Assembly: GCA_946122785.1 (NCBI GenBank)
Contig: CAMGYJ010000002.1
Coordinates: forward strand, 67,481,703 to 67,545,702
Direction of reading: 5' to 3'
DNA length: 64,000 nt
From: Linum tenue
Lineage: Eukaryota > Streptophyta > Magnoliopsida > Malpighiales > Linaceae
Numbering within the stretch: position 1 is the stretch's first letter; each line of letters begins with the position of its first letter. The position numbers were made by a program, and so were the translations under genes. Of the stretch, positions 10,811 to 22,636 are shown piece by piece. The notes under the pieces were generated by a model that saw nothing but the letters and a program-made list of their open reading frames with translations, had not been told where the DNA came from and ran no database searches.

Positions 10811-13800
10811 TCACTGAAATCCAGTCAAAGAAAGCCGATCAGAACCCTCGTCACCAGCCGCAAGGGAGCTCGGGAAGAGCCGATCCTTGGCCAAGCACCG
10901 CCACTGGTCAGCAACAGCTCTGTCGACCCTGCTCGAGGCGCAAAGCCAGTCATGAATGCTGCAAATGATTCTAAAGCAAGTTCCTCGAATGGAGCAATAG
11001 TCATCTCTAAAGATCCGAGCATTCCTCTCCAGCCAAATCCGCCAACAGAAAGCATGTAAGAAGATGTTCGCGCACCACTCCTGCGGATTGGAGGCAACAC
11101 TGCAGCGCCATGATCTGATGGTATTGACAATGTCTTGGGACTGATCTTGAATCGGAACAAAAGTGCTCATCCCCTTCCACACTTCGCGAGAGAAACGACA
11201 TAAGAGGAAGAGATGGTGAATCGTCTCTTCATCTTCGCCACACAGCACACAACGACTTGGAAAGGACTAACCTCTCCGCTTAAGAGTATCATGTGTAAGG
11301 ATCTTCTTCTGGAAAACAATCCACAAGAAAACACAAACTTTGTGGGGGATAGTATTCTGCCAGATCACCTTGGCAGGGAAGTTAACCGCCATGGATCTGT
11401 TCGCCTTGATGAGCTCTCCATAAAGTGATCGAGTACTGAAACCGGCAGCAGGAGCAGGCTCCCAAACTAGTCGCGCCGGACCTGCAAAAATATGGTTAGC
11501 GGACATATTGCTAAGACTCAACAAGAGGTTCTCACGCTCTCTCTCAGCCCCCCCTCGCAAATTATGAGTAAGTGGTATTTCCCAAGAAAAACCCTCACTA
11601 CCAATCCTAACCACATCGGTGATCCAGCAGTCCGGCGAAGCAGATGCAGCAGCCACCCGCGGAAAGTCCCGGGCAAGAGCTCGACCGTGGAACCACACAT
11701 CATGCCAGAAGGACGTTCCAATCCCAGAACCTGGTTCGACCCGAGCGAATTTCCAAAACACATCCCCCAGCTTTAGGATTTGTGTCCACGGACTAGTGCC
11801 GGCAGGGCCATTAGCCGGACCTGACATCCACTCAGACCGAGAATTTGGGTACTTAAGGCTAATAAGTTCTCGCCACTGAGCTCCTCTTTCAAGAGCAAAT
11901 CTCCACCACCATTTACATAGAAGTGCCTGATTTCTTAACTTGAGGTCGGCAATACCAAGTCCGCCAAGTTTCTTAGGCCCTTTACAAACATCCCAGGCAA
12001 CCAGATGAGATTTCCCGACACCAAGAGAACCCGACCAAATAAAGTCACGCTGCACCTTCTCAAGACGATTAATGACCGAAACCGGGGCCCTAAATAAACT
12101 GAACATATGAATGGGCTGACTAGATAACACTGCCTTGCATAGAGTAATTCTGCCCCCGAGTGAGAGATAGTTCCTTTTCCAACCAGCTAGGCAACACTCT
12201 ACCCTATTTATAACTTTGTTCCAAACTGGGACCGAAGAAGGGGAGGCTCCAAGCGGGAAACCCAGATATTCAGTGTATAGGAAACTCCAATCACAGCCTA
12301 AAATCTCAGCAATTCGATCAATGTTGTCCACATCTCCAACCGGACAGATTTTACTTTTTTCAAAATTAACCTTCAGACCGGTAATACTTTGGAACCAAAT
12401 CAGGGCAGCCGTAAGATTAATAGCTGCATCCTCCGATGCATCGCAGAACACGATCGCATCGTCAGCATATAACAGGTGATTCATCTCCCCCATCTCATTG
12501 TAGTTGTCCATAAAAAAGCCTCTTATGAGTCCTGCCTCTTGAGCCTGATCCATGATAAAAGAAAAGATGTCCATGACCAAGTTAAACAAGAACGGTGATA
12601 GAGAATCACCTTGCTTAAGCCCCCGCTGTCGATCAAAATACCCAGCAGCTTCTCCGTTGATCAGGACTGAAAGTTTAGTAGAAGTAACCACCCCCTTCAA
12701 CCATTTCTGGAATCTCGAACAAAGTCCCATATTCTGCAGAACTTTAAACAGACATCCCCAGCTTACTGTATCGAATGCTTTCTCAATATCTAGTTTAAAA
12801 ATAATGCCCGAGCGCCCACTTCTTTTGCGACTATCCACCAGTTCATTTGCAATGAGACCAGCCTCATGAATTTGTCTTCTCTTGATTCCCGCAAACTGTT
12901 TTGAAGAGATGACCCTATCCATAAACGGTTGTAAACGATTGAAGAGAAGCTTCGAAATAATCTTGTTCAGGCTACCAATAAGGCTAATGGGACGAAAATC
13001 TTTAACCTCTTCCACAACCTCCTTTTTCGGAATCAAACAGATGAAGGAGTGGCCTATGGAATCCGGAACGAAACCCAGCAAATAAAACTCATCCACTGCC
13101 TTGATCACATCTCCCTTGATGACATTCCACGCTTTTTTGAAGAATTCCAGAGTAAAACCATCGGGTCCTGGCGCCTTGTCCCTGCCACAAGAGCAAACTG
13201 CATTCCAGATTTCCGCTTCACCGAACGGTGCCGAAAGAATATAATTATCTTCAACATTCAATAAGTTCTTTTTAAAATCCCTTAAAAAAGGCCTGCTGGT
13301 ATTGTCCTCCTTGAATCTGAGTTGGAAGTGACCAATGATAGCTTGTTTGATATCCTCTTTGCCTCGAACAGTAGTCCCATCAACCTGTAATTGAGTTACC
13401 TTGTTCCTCCTGCCATTGGCATTAGCAATACGGTGGAAATAGGCTGAATTCTGATCCCCATACTTAATCCACACTTCCCGTGATTTCTGTCTCCAAGAAA
13501 TCTCCTCCATCAACAAAGTTTTGTCCAGATCACAGTTCAGCAGACGTCTCTCGTTGATGAGGTTAGTAGAAATCGGACCTCTCTCTTCCTCATCATCAAT
13601 TGCTTTGATTTTTCTGATGTAATCTTCGATCCTCTGTTGAACTCTACCAAAGACCTCCACATTCCAGATTTTGATAAGTTGCTTAGTATTTCTAAGTCGC
13701 TGTCCAGCACGAAAGAGCAGACCCGATCCTTGAACTGGAACACCCCACCACCCCACTACTTTCTGCAAGAAAGATTCTTCCATCAACCACATATTCTCGA

Positions 13801-14536
13801 AGCGCCATGGTCTATGAACCCGATCTTCATCTCCCCATTTCAAAACAATCGGGTTATGGTCAGATTCGACCCGCTCGAACACTTGAACCGGACCCGGGGA
13901 AAAGGTTTCTTCAAAACTGGTATTAACAAGCACTCTATCGATCCGAGAGAGTGAGGCGTTGACCCCGCCACCACTTCTAGTATAGGCAGCACCAGAGAGC
14001 GGGAGATCAAACAACTCATTGTTATTGATGAACGAGTTAAACTCGGCCATCATGTCCTTGCAGCGAGGCGCACCCCTGTAATCATCCTCAGACCTAACCA
14101 AATTGAAATCCCCCATAATGCACAGCGGGGCATTATAGATTCGACAAACCATATCCAGTTCCTGCAAGAAAGATAATTTTTCAGTCCTCTCATGGGGACC
14201 GTAAACCATGACAATAGCCAGGACCTCATTACTTCGCATAGACTTCAGACGAACAGCTAGAGAGAACCTGCCTTCCCAACTATCAATACGCTCGAATTCA
14301 CTACCATCCCAAAATATTGCAATTCCTCCGCGTGAGTCAACAGCATTTTTAGCCTCCCAAACAGAGCTCCTACTACCGCTAACCGAAGAAATCAAAAACT
14401 GCGAGCAAGAACTCCATTTCGTCTCAATCAACCCAACCACAGAAACCCGAAATCTTCTAAGGATGGCCTTGATTCTGGCTCTCTTAGCTGGGTCACCCAA
14501 CCCTCTAACATTCCAAGCTAAAATAGATGATGACAT
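10811..14536 (-). pseudogene. LINE 1 ORF2: endonuclease / reverse transcriptase / zf-RVT, one nonsense codon
   Basis: The reading frame starts most plausibly at 14536 (MSSSILAWNVRGLGDP), the usual start of plant L1 ORF2. First comes an APE-like endonuclease/exonuclease/phosphatase domain (GLIETKW, GDFNLVR, SDHNPIVLKWG). A reverse transcriptase follows (PGPDGFTLEFFK, FRPISLIGS, KLDIEKAFDTVSW, QGDSLSPFLF, catalytic LLYADDAIVF). A zinc-binding zf-RVT domain lies near the end (CVLCGEDEETIHH). At 11267-11269 a TAG replaces the tryptophan that LINE 3 has at the equivalent place (GW before S). The frame continues unbroken on both sides to the stop at 10811. This single nonsense codon removes the zinc domain and would disable the enzyme. 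Confidence 0.9.
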
Positions 14537-14576
14537 ATATAAGAAATGGCACACCAAACAAACGGGAACCAAACCT

Positions 14577-15473
14577 CTAGCTATCCGAACCGAGCGAGCT
14601 GGGATTAGCATAACCCTGGCTCGACCTCCTAGCCATCCTCGGGTTCAGGGGACAGTCAGGTTGCGCACCCAGCCTATGCAATTCCATTTGAAGCCTCGAT
14701 CTATGCTCTTTCTTCTTCCTTCCTTTCTTTGTTTCTGCCAGCTCTTCAAATTGGCGCATCGCATCGCCATCCGCAGTATCCGAAGTGATTTTAAGAATCT
14801 GATTTAAAGTTCTGCCCGCCTCCAAGATACGCTTGAGGTCTTGTTCGGCTCTCCAAGATCTACCCAAATCCTCGTTCAGAGGCTGAAATTCGACGATTGC
14901 CAACTGGTTTTCGGCCGAAGGCAGGTCACTTTGATAGAGCGGACAACTCTCGTCCAAGCTAGGAGACAAGCAATCCTCCAACGGGCCAGAGGAGAAAACA
15001 GGAGAAAGGTCAGAGGTAGAGGTGGGGATTTGGGAGGGGTTAATCAACTCTAGTGGGGAATTGTGTGTAGATGAAGAAGGAAGGTAAGAGGTCAAAGGTC
15101 TCTCGGCAAACTCAGGTGGGGAAAAGAGCAGAAGGGAGGAGAAAGGATGGTTTGGGAACGCAGGGGGTAATGGATTCAAAGAGAAGACAAAGGAATGGTT
15201 CCAAATGGATAGTAACAGACCATTACAGGAGAACAAAATTGAGGGCCTAGTGGGGAATGGGTGAGTTTTGGGGATGGGTTTAGAAGCTGGGATAATAGGG
15301 CCCGAATAATCGGACTCTGCTGGGGCTAAAGGAACTGGGCCGTTGGAAAGAGCCTGAACTGACACAGGAATGGGCTTGGGCAAAGGTCCAAATTTCCTGA
15401 CCCAGACCAAAGAGGTCCTCGGGTGTGTGCCAACCAAAGAACTGGATATGGTTTGTAAACCCTTGCTAGACTC
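14577..15473 (-). pseudogene. LINE 1 ORF1, C-terminal part
   Basis: An open frame of about 298 codons, rich in Pro and Ser and ending in a basic stretch (KKGRKKKEHRSRLQ). It ends at a TAG 40 bp before the probable ORF2 start, in another frame, as expected for the bicistronic plant L1 layout. The DUF4283 and CCHC regions expected at the N-terminal side of ORF1 are absent, supporting 5' truncation. Nucleic-acid chaperone function is inferred only from position. Confidence 0.6.
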
Positions 15474-16120
15474 TTAACTAATTGTCATTCACTGTTTCAT
15501 TCTCCGATCTGAATGTTTTCCGAAAATGAAGATCTAAGAATTTGGATGACATATTTTATAGGGTTGATTGTGTAATATTTATGTACTTTGAGCACTTATT
15601 TGGACATTAGGTACCGTCCCGATTTGGCGATTCTATTCCCGATCCGTCCAATATGGCCTCTTTCAATTTCGAGCTTCCAACTCCATGCCTCGTTTTATGC
15701 TCTCTCTGTTGCGATCGGTCGACATCTTCGATTATTTGCTTCTCTAAGGTCCGATCAATCTCTTCGAAGAACGATCAATCTCTTGATCTAAATTCTCTTT
15801 TCCGATTCCTTCATCTCTGTAACTCGCTTGAACCACTTGAAGAACGATCTCCATCGCTTTGGTAGAAGACTGGCGATTTGAAACCCTAATTCCTCTTCAA
15901 TGGTGACAGCTTCTGATAAATCTTCGTCTTCGTCGCTGATTACTCCTTCACATCCATATTACATCGCCAAAAGCGACGTTTCCTCACTACATATGACCAC
16001 GCTGCTCCTCTGCCTCCGCTCACTGCTTCCTTCTTCGTAAACAGGAACGCCGCCCAGCGCTGGCGTCCTTCCTCGTGTTGCTGTTTTAACTCGCCTTTTG
16101 TTTTCCCCTTTGTCATGCAG

Positions 16121-16207
16121 TGGCCGAAGCAGCTCAATGCGCCCTTGTAAGTCGTGGATCCTGAGATTGTCGACATTATTGAGCACAAGAAAACTTGTCA
16201 ATGGAAG
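16121..16207 (+). pseudogene. Serine hydroxymethyltransferase exon fragment
   Basis: After an acceptor-like tgtcatgcag the frame reads WPKQLNAPL, stop, then VVDPEIVDIIEHKKTCQWK, and ends at a GT donor. This is the conserved N-terminal start of plant mitochondrial SHMT, the PLP enzyme that interconverts serine and glycine in photorespiration. The stop (TAA) replaces what is normally a glutamate. Only this one exon is visible; the PLP-binding core is absent. It is a captured fragment, not a working gene. Confidence 0.75.
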
Positions 16208-16615
16208 GTACATATATTGCTTTGCTCTGCTCGTTCTGCTTTTACAACAATAATTGAGCTGCTGCTGCTAGTTATCTGTTGGGTGTAGTTAATCGGCCAA
16301 CATAAGCATGTATAGCTATTTCAGCTTAAAATGGTTTTAAAAAGAAGAATTTAGATTGATTGGTTAAGTTGGATATGGTTCTTAACCTCACTTACACGTA
16401 GCAGTAAAACAAATAAGGATAAGATTGAGGAAGGTTGTTTGAGAGTCAAGAGATTGCCTTAGCTCTAGCTTTGATTTCAAATTTGTATTTCTAGATATCT
16501 TCAAAGTTGATTATTTGATTTCGTCCCCAGCTCTTGCTCTAATATGTTGATTCCTAGTATCACACACTTGAAATTGCAGTTGTTAGCTATTCGACTGATT
16601 TGAGGTGCTGCTTTC

Positions 16616-17278
16616 TTCCAGCACAACGGAATTTGGTCTCATATGGTGAAGTAGTAATATTTTTTGTCAAAAGGAACACTGTTGTCGAACATGGTTGGTG
16701 GAATTATAGAGCCATCAACATAACCTCTCGGGGTCTAGGAAAATTAGCAGCATCTTTGACTTGTTCTCATGGGCACCTGGAAATAGAGCAGGTGAAATAT
16801 GACATTCTCTCATTGAACTTTATTATCCTTTTCTCACTTTGCTAGAATCATGCAGTAGTATCCTTTCTTGTGCCGTTAACCATGTTTGCTACAATTTCTA
16901 ATAGGTTCTGAAAGTTGAGCAAGAAATTTTCGTTCCTGATCATGTGAAATTTCTTCTGGATGGTAACCCAAGATCTCAAGTTGTCCACCTTCCATGGGCT
17001 CCTGCAGTTTACCAAGAGGTGGTGCTGAAGGCTGTGGGAGGTTGTCTCCTTTGTGATTCCTTATCTAGCTTAGGTTTTAAGTTACCTGTAGTCGTCTAAT
17101 GGTCAATGGATTTTCTGAAACCCTGTAGGTTGTGCAAAAGCATCAGCTGATTACAAATGGTACTTCCTCAGATGCTCCTACTGTGTCAGTTTCAACTTCA
17201 GGGATCGTCCTGGCTAAGAAGTCTGGTAAAGCTACTGTGAAAGTAGTGTCTGGATTTGATCCCTTCAATAATGATGAG
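16616..17278 (+). pseudogene. Nuclear pore complex protein GP210 fragment (three exons)
   Basis: Three exon-like blocks keep splice borders. One ends about 16791 (GLGKLAASLTCSHGHLEIEQ), the second is 16905-17040 (EIFVPDHVKFLLDG, LPWAPAVYQEVVLKAVGG), and the third is 17129-17278 (GCAKASADYKW, then TVSVSTSGIVLAKKSGKATV and FDPFNNDEV). This is the lumenal Ig-like repeat region of the plant GP210 nucleoporin. A frame change near 17155 between the DYKW and TVSVS parts shows decay. Introns are retained, so the copy came from genomic DNA, not by retroposition. The first part of the first block is less certain. Confidence 0.7.
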
Positions 17279-17340
17279 GTACTTATAGAACTGCAGCTAT
17301 TTACATATGTGTTCTCATGCATATGCTTGGCTTGATGCAG

Positions 17341-17636
17341 ACAATTTGAAGGAGACAATTGTGATACTGCTGCTGCATTTACTAGAGATGACACAGGAAC
17401 TTGAGCCCCAAATAGATTCCTATCGCGAATCAGTAGTGCAAGATAAACAAGTTGGCATCCCTGAGCAGAACAATGGGGAAGGTATCGAGGAAGGGGCGAG
17501 TTTTTGTGACGAAGAGTTCAAAGGTGCTGTGAAACCATTGTCTTCTCCACCAAACTCAGCAATGCTGGGCTTGTTTATAAGGTACAGTAGAGGAAGATTC
17601 TCAAGCACATATTTTAAGCATTTGAACTGCTTAATA
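17341..17636 (+). other. Unrecognised open exon-like block
   Basis: Open for about 90 codons, acidic (QELEPQIDSYRES, EGIEEGASFCDEEFKGAV). It follows a possible acceptor at 17340 in the GP210 context. I do not recognise the protein; it may be a fourth captured fragment. Confidence 0.3.
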
Positions 17637-18230
17637 TGATTTCTAAGCCTGCAAATTTATGGATTTTTTATGGAAACCAATTCTCTGTTTCCATGCTTGC
17701 AGGTATTTGTTAGCCATTATAGATAGATTTTTGTTTGTTTGTTATGAATGGTATTATACCATCGACTTCTAATTAGCTTTACTACTAGTATACAATGTGT
17801 CGAAATAGCAGGACTGAAGAGGAATGGGATCCAGACTGAGGTGAGTTAATTACTTGAGATCAGACCTGAAGAGAAGCCAGATCACTCCAGAGGCAGAGAG
17901 CATTATTATGGAGTTGCATGCCAAGTGGGGAACAGGTATAATATAATCAGTGATTAGTAATCACTTGAGTTGAACCTTATGCAGAGTTCCTTTAAATCTA
18001 GACAAATTAAAGGAGGGATTAATGGATGATTAATATGTCAACTAAATTTTATCTTATTTTGCCAGGTGTTCCTCCGACGGGTTAGTATTAGTATCCCCTG
18101 GGTTAAACCTGATCATTTTATCTTATAACCCTGATCATTTAATTTAAGATGTTGTATCAACTGTTTTTGCTAATCCTGTGAATTTTTGTTTATTGAACAA
18201 CAAAAAAGGGCTTCCCTTTTTTTATTGCAG

Positions 18231-18628
18231 TTGGAGTGCTTCAGGAGGGCTCCTACAGTCCTACTGGTCCTCTGATTGAGCTAGCTATCAAATTGATTCA
18301 AGGTATAATACCATAGTTTTTTTTTACCCATCTCCACAATATTATTTTGGATTTCATTGATGGTGTCCAGAATTAGTAGCCTATGTAGCTTAAGTTATTC
18401 TGTTTTTGCCAGTGTGATTATCTGAGAGCCTATGTCTACTCTATGAAGAGTTAAAACTAACATGGAATTCTAAATTTGGTAATATGTTGTGCGATAAGTT
18501 TTTCATCTCTAGTGTTTGTGGGGTTGCTCTTGCAGGTGGGAGTTATTTTGAAGAAGCTTTTTGATGATGATGTGGTCAAGGCTGAGGATTCGTTCATTAT
18601 TTCCAAACTCTGGTTCATTTATGGTTGA
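18231..18628 (+). pseudogene. Aldo-keto reductase (AKR4C-like) fragment, two exons
   Basis: Exon 18231-18302 (after tttattgcag) and exon 18536-18628 (after cttgcag) read VGVLQEGSYSPTGPLIELAI and then VGVILKKLFDDDVVKAEDSF with IISKLW, ending at TGA. The second part matches the [22 protein letters not shown] region of plant AKR4C NADPH-dependent aldo-keto reductases. The catalytic Tyr segment, which should lie between the two parts (GYRHIDCA region), is missing, as is the rest of the barrel. A captured, dead fragment. Confidence 0.65.
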
Positions 18629-18879
18629 ATATATATAGGTTTTAGCATTTTACCAAGTAAACAATATTATCTTGGATCATGAATTGTGGAATTAATCATG
18701 AAATATTGATGGTTATAGTGTCATGTATGATTTGCCTACCAAGAATGAAATATATAGAAAAATTAGCAAGGAAAAAGCTTGGTTCTGGATTTATCTATAA
18801 TGACCAGAGTATTTGCAACCAAGTTAATCTTAGAGGTTCTCTTTAGCGACGAGTTTTGAACTAGTTAAAAAGTTCATCA

Positions 18880-19197
18880 GTCTCTCTTTAGCGACAGTTC
18901 TGAGTTGGTTGCAAAATATATTTAGCAACCAATTTAGCAAGGGTTTTAACCCATGATACAAACATATTTCTATTGGGTTTTACACTGAAGTGTAGCAGGG
19001 GTTTTAACCCTTGCAACAACCCCTGGATGGTACTTTCACCGTGGGTTACTAAAAACCCTTGCTATCCATAGCAGGGGCAGCATAGGCGAGGGTTGGTGCA
19101 GGGGTTGAAGAAACCCTTGCTACAATTTGTAGCAGGGGTTAAAACCCTTGCCATATGTCTGAAAAACCCCTGGTATAGGCCCTTTTTTTTTGTAGTG
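18880..19197 (-). mobile_element. CACTA terminus with subterminal repeats
   Basis: The plus strand ends in TTTTTTTTTGTAGTG at 19197, i.e. a CACTACAAAAAAAAAGGG terminus. Before it lie many direct and inverted copies of AACCCTTGC / GCAGGGGTT, the subterminal repeats bound by CACTA TNPA-type proteins. No matching left end is recognised in the window. Confidence 0.7.
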
Positions 19198-19767
19198 TGT
19201 CTATATTCAATTGGATATTTAATATTAAAGGTTATCTGAGTAATAATTTTTTTTCATAACTTTAACAAACATGTTAACAATTATTCGTATACCAGCATTA
19301 CATAAATGAAAAGTATAATAATAAATTATTAAAACATAAAAATTAGTCAAAGAGAACACAATTTCATTAAAAAATTATATATATAGTAAATATCAAAATA
19401 CAATGAGAAAAATGATAATCATCTCTACATAACATACATACACGTATGTATAATCGAGTATGGTTGGGTTGTATAGTGAGAAAACCATATTCACACATTA
19501 TCCGCAATATTCGAATTCGGATTTATCAATAGCACTAAAATATTTCGGGTTCAGATTTTGTGCTACCCAATTAAATCATATTTGAACAGATACACGGAGT
19601 TGGAGATACACGTTTATTAAAATTAATAATTTGGTAAGGATAATAAGAGATGTCACCAATTGAAGAAGAAAATGTTTACATCGAGATTAGAAAGGACAAT
19701 TACCTCTTACGTAATAATTAAATCAAATGTGTTAGCTAAAGTCTTCCTTCACATATATTTATATCAA
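19198..19767. other. AT-rich non-coding sequence
   Basis: No gene seen. It may be the body of the Helitron whose 3' end is at 22239, later interrupted by the MULE at 19768. Confidence 0.35.
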
Positions 19768-21425
19768 GGCTAATACCACTGGGAAACCCGAACTATTAAC
19801 TTTGTGTCATTTGTGTCCTAAAGTATTCGATATGACATTTGTGTCCTAAACTATTTTTCCGTTAGAGTTGACTAGCGTTGACCGTTAGTTTTTAACAGAA
19901 AGTCTAGTCAGCGCTTATGTGGCATCTGACATGGAATTTTAATATTAATTTTTATTTATTTTTCCATCAAATAAAAAAAATTATATATTATAAATTAAAA
20001 AAAAAACAAATCACACCTCTCACGGCCCCCTTCTCCGCCTCCAACCTCTCCCCTTTCTCCTTCCTCTGCAATTTTCCTCCAGGACTCACAAGCTTTCACT
20101 AACATAGATCACATACAGCAACCAAAAACAAGAAAAACAGACATCACCTAGTTCTACAAACGAGCCCCAAGAACTGCTAACCATCTGACAATCCAGAAAC
20201 CCTCTGAAACACCAATTCGACTCCCCAGAAGCACCCAGCTCCGAATTGGGCGAACTGCTGGCCGGGGGCAGGGGAATCGTCGCCGGGGCTCTGGGGAATC
20301 GTCGAGTCCATGGCGGACGGGTCGGGGGACCGAACGCCGAACCCGACCATCGCTGTCGATTTCGTCTTCAACCACTTCAACTCCATCACCTCCTCCTCCA
20401 GCCTCTTGCTACGGATCTGGCGCCGTCAAATTTCGAGTCCCCACACACACTCACCAAATCCACCACCTTCACCATCTGTCGAGCTATACCTACAGAGAAT
20501 CCACACCAGAACATGGGTTCCTAAATCACACCAACAGAGGCGAGATGAAGTGAAGGGGCGACAGCGATTCCAAGCTGAAAATGCCCACAGGTCGTCGCGA
20601 AATCGATCTAGGAGACGACGAAGGTCCTCTATCTCCCCTTTCGTTTCCCCATCTCGGCGAGGATCCCCGACTGCCTTCATCGTCGGCGTAGCCCAACATC
20701 TGAAAAGAAAGATGAACTTTGATTAGCTAGCTGCTTTAATCATTGAGATCGAGATCAGGGGAGGGAGCAGATAAATGAGAGGTGGAACTCACTCTGTCAC
20801 TCCGATCGAGCATTTTAAGGCGGATGTACACGAGATCTACAGGAACCAGATCGGGAATGGTTACGAGCTGAAGTGGGCAGCTGTCAAGTTCCCCGACCAT
20901 GGTGGTGGGCTGGGAACGGGAGATGGGTCTGGAAGAGAGAGGCTTTGAGGTGGGAAGAGGAATACCTCAAAACCTAATTTCAGATCCATTAATTTCTGGA
21001 GATGCGAATTTTGGGCAAACGATCAAAGTGGTTCCTCCGATTGAGCTCAAAGTCGCAGGGGATTCCTTCAGCGCCGACGTCCAGATTCAACGTCGGGATT
21101 TGAAGGGTCGGATTCGGCGGAGGATGGTGGAAGTGCTGGGGAAGAAGATTTTTGTTAAGAATTTTTTTTTTACTTTTTTTTTTAATTTTTTTCATAAATA
21201 ATATGATGTGTCAGCTGACGTGGCCGCCACATATGTGCCACGTAACCAACGGTCAACATTTTACTGATGACCGTTAGGTCAACCGTTATCTTTAACGGTC
21301 AACAAAATTGCTAGGACATAAATGACACACAACAACCATACATCATGATACAAATGTCATATCGAATACTTTAGGACACAAATGACACAAAGTTAATAGT
21401 TCGGGTTTCCTAGTGGTATTAGCCC
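19768..21425. mobile_element. Long-TIR MULE with GC-rich, Pack-MULE-like interior
   Basis: The two ends are inverted copies over about 80 bp (starting GGCTAATACCACT and GGGCTAATACCACT, and running through cgaactattaactttgtg on each). An exact 9-bp duplication, TTATATCAA, flanks the element (19759-19767 and 21426-21434). The interior 20150-21140 is markedly GC-richer than its surroundings and has gene-leader-like text and open frames (20310-20726 plus; 20899-21201 plus) that I do not recognise. This suggests captured host sequence. No transposase is visible. Confidence 0.82.
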
Positions 21426-22210
21426 TTATATCAATCAAGTAAAAATGTTTACAAAATTTACTTCGTGTCATTTTACAATTATTAAGTAAGATATACATCG
21501 ACTGTGAAATGGCTGGGGAACAATTGTTCATAAAGTGTTCTTGCATTTGTGGCTAACTTAATATGTGTTTTCCTTTTTACAAGTCATCTTTTATCATTCA
21601 AATTTTGATAATTGATAATTTGATACTCTATTGACTTTCTCTTTATGTTTTTTGTTTTAGTTATCCTCCTAAGTTTGGTTTACTTAAAAGCATATTCAAC
21701 GTTATGATTAAGTGTTTTCTATATTGGCGGGGTATGTTATTATTTATCAGTTTACTGTAACTCATGAGAAACTCTATGCAAAATTATCCGGTACTCTATT
21801 TGATACTCGCTCTTCAACCCCAAGGGTTGTCCCAGTATTATAATTTGATAACAACATTTATGGTGTAAAATAATAATATCCATCGCATTTATGTTAAAGT
21901 TTCTTTTACTCTTAGTTACAAAATTATCTCCTTGCCTCCTCATAAAATTGGAGAATATCATATGATGTATTATCAATTTATCATGCGTACAACTATTCAA
22001 TTTAAAATCATGTTGTGTAATTATAAATTAAAAAATTCAATCCAAAATCATATCCAAGTCCATGAAGGTTAAAGAGATTAAGAAGTTGTTTATGGTCCTA
22101 AATATGTCTTATTCAAGTTAATACATGATTTATCTTCAATCATTAAAAATAATAACCTTCGTTTCAAATGATTACTTTTCAATGCTAATTCGTTGTTTTA
22201 TTTTCGTGAA

Positions 22211-22239
22211 TCGCCCGCGGAGCGCGGGCCATTTTCTAG
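22211..22239 (+). mobile_element. Helitron 3' terminus
   Basis: GCCCGCG-GAG-CGCGGGC hairpin (22213-22229), a 6-base spacer, then CTAG at 22236-22239 and a host T: a textbook plant Helitron end. The body extends left through AT-rich sequence (21435-22210, possibly to about 19200). The 5' end is not located. Confidence 0.8.
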
Positions 22240-22636
22240 TTATCAATAAAAGAAATTATCACCTATCGCGGACTCTTCTATCAATATCAACACCCACCAT
22301 TAAATATTAGTATAATTAAAAATATTAAAACAACTCATCCGTATTAATAACTCGTAGTTTTATTTATGATGTAGCCGAGCTACAATGAAAGAGTATGATA
22401 TGTCACTACATGGAGAGCTCTGAAGAAGCTCCAAGGAGCAAAATACACGACTCTAACTAAAACGCGGAGAAAAAGACATGATACAGACCGAAAGAACCAA
22501 AAACAAAGGAAAAAAGTGCCCCTCCAAGATCGCCCCATGTAGCGAATGTGAAGCTTCCTTCGACCAAGAAAGTAAATCGAAAAGGAGCATTGATTAACAG
22601 AAACCCTGGCCAGCGGGTAACGATTTACTCCGGTCC
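22240..22636 (-). repeat. Duplicated 3' flank of DUF26 copy 3
   Basis: Very similar to 46480-46817 (aaacaactcatccgtattaa, gaagaagctccaaggagcaa), part of the block shared between 22.3-30.1 and 46.5-53.2 kb. Confidence 0.75.

Larger units (their letters stand above)
10597..15473 (-). mobile_element. L1-type LINE 1 (5'-truncated)
   Basis: On the minus strand the element holds the end of ORF1, a nearly full ORF2 and a 3' UTR ending in a poly(A) tail (plus-strand T-run 10597-10607 followed by ATAATG, the same junction as LINEs 2 and 3). ORF1 opens only partway through and runs to a stop at its upstream edge near 15474, so the element is probably 5'-truncated there. I searched both ends for a target-site duplication and saw none. 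Confidence 0.85.
15474..19197 (+). other. Segment holding captured fragments of several host genes, ending in a CACTA terminus
   Basis: Exon-like fragments of serine hydroxymethyltransferase, nuclear pore GP210 and aldo-keto reductase lie in the same orientation within 2.5 kb. They are separated by GT...AG introns and followed by CACTA subterminal repeats and a CACTA end at 19197. None of these genes adjoins another in normal plant genomes as far as known, so transposon-mediated capture is the simplest reading. The left terminus was not found; LINE 1 lies there. 15600-15900 looks like a CT-rich gene leader. Confidence 0.7.

Noticed and set aside
11213..14807. Many plus-strand frames opposite LINE 1
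   Set aside because: They are shadows of the minus-strand ORF2 with no domain pattern.
10560..15600. Target-site duplication for LINE 1
   Set aside because: I compared sequence next to the poly(T) with that near 15440-15600 and found no convincing match.
20310..20726. 138-codon frame in the MULE as a real gene
   Set aside because: No recognisable domain, and equally long frames exist on the other strand; consistent with captured GC-rich sequence.
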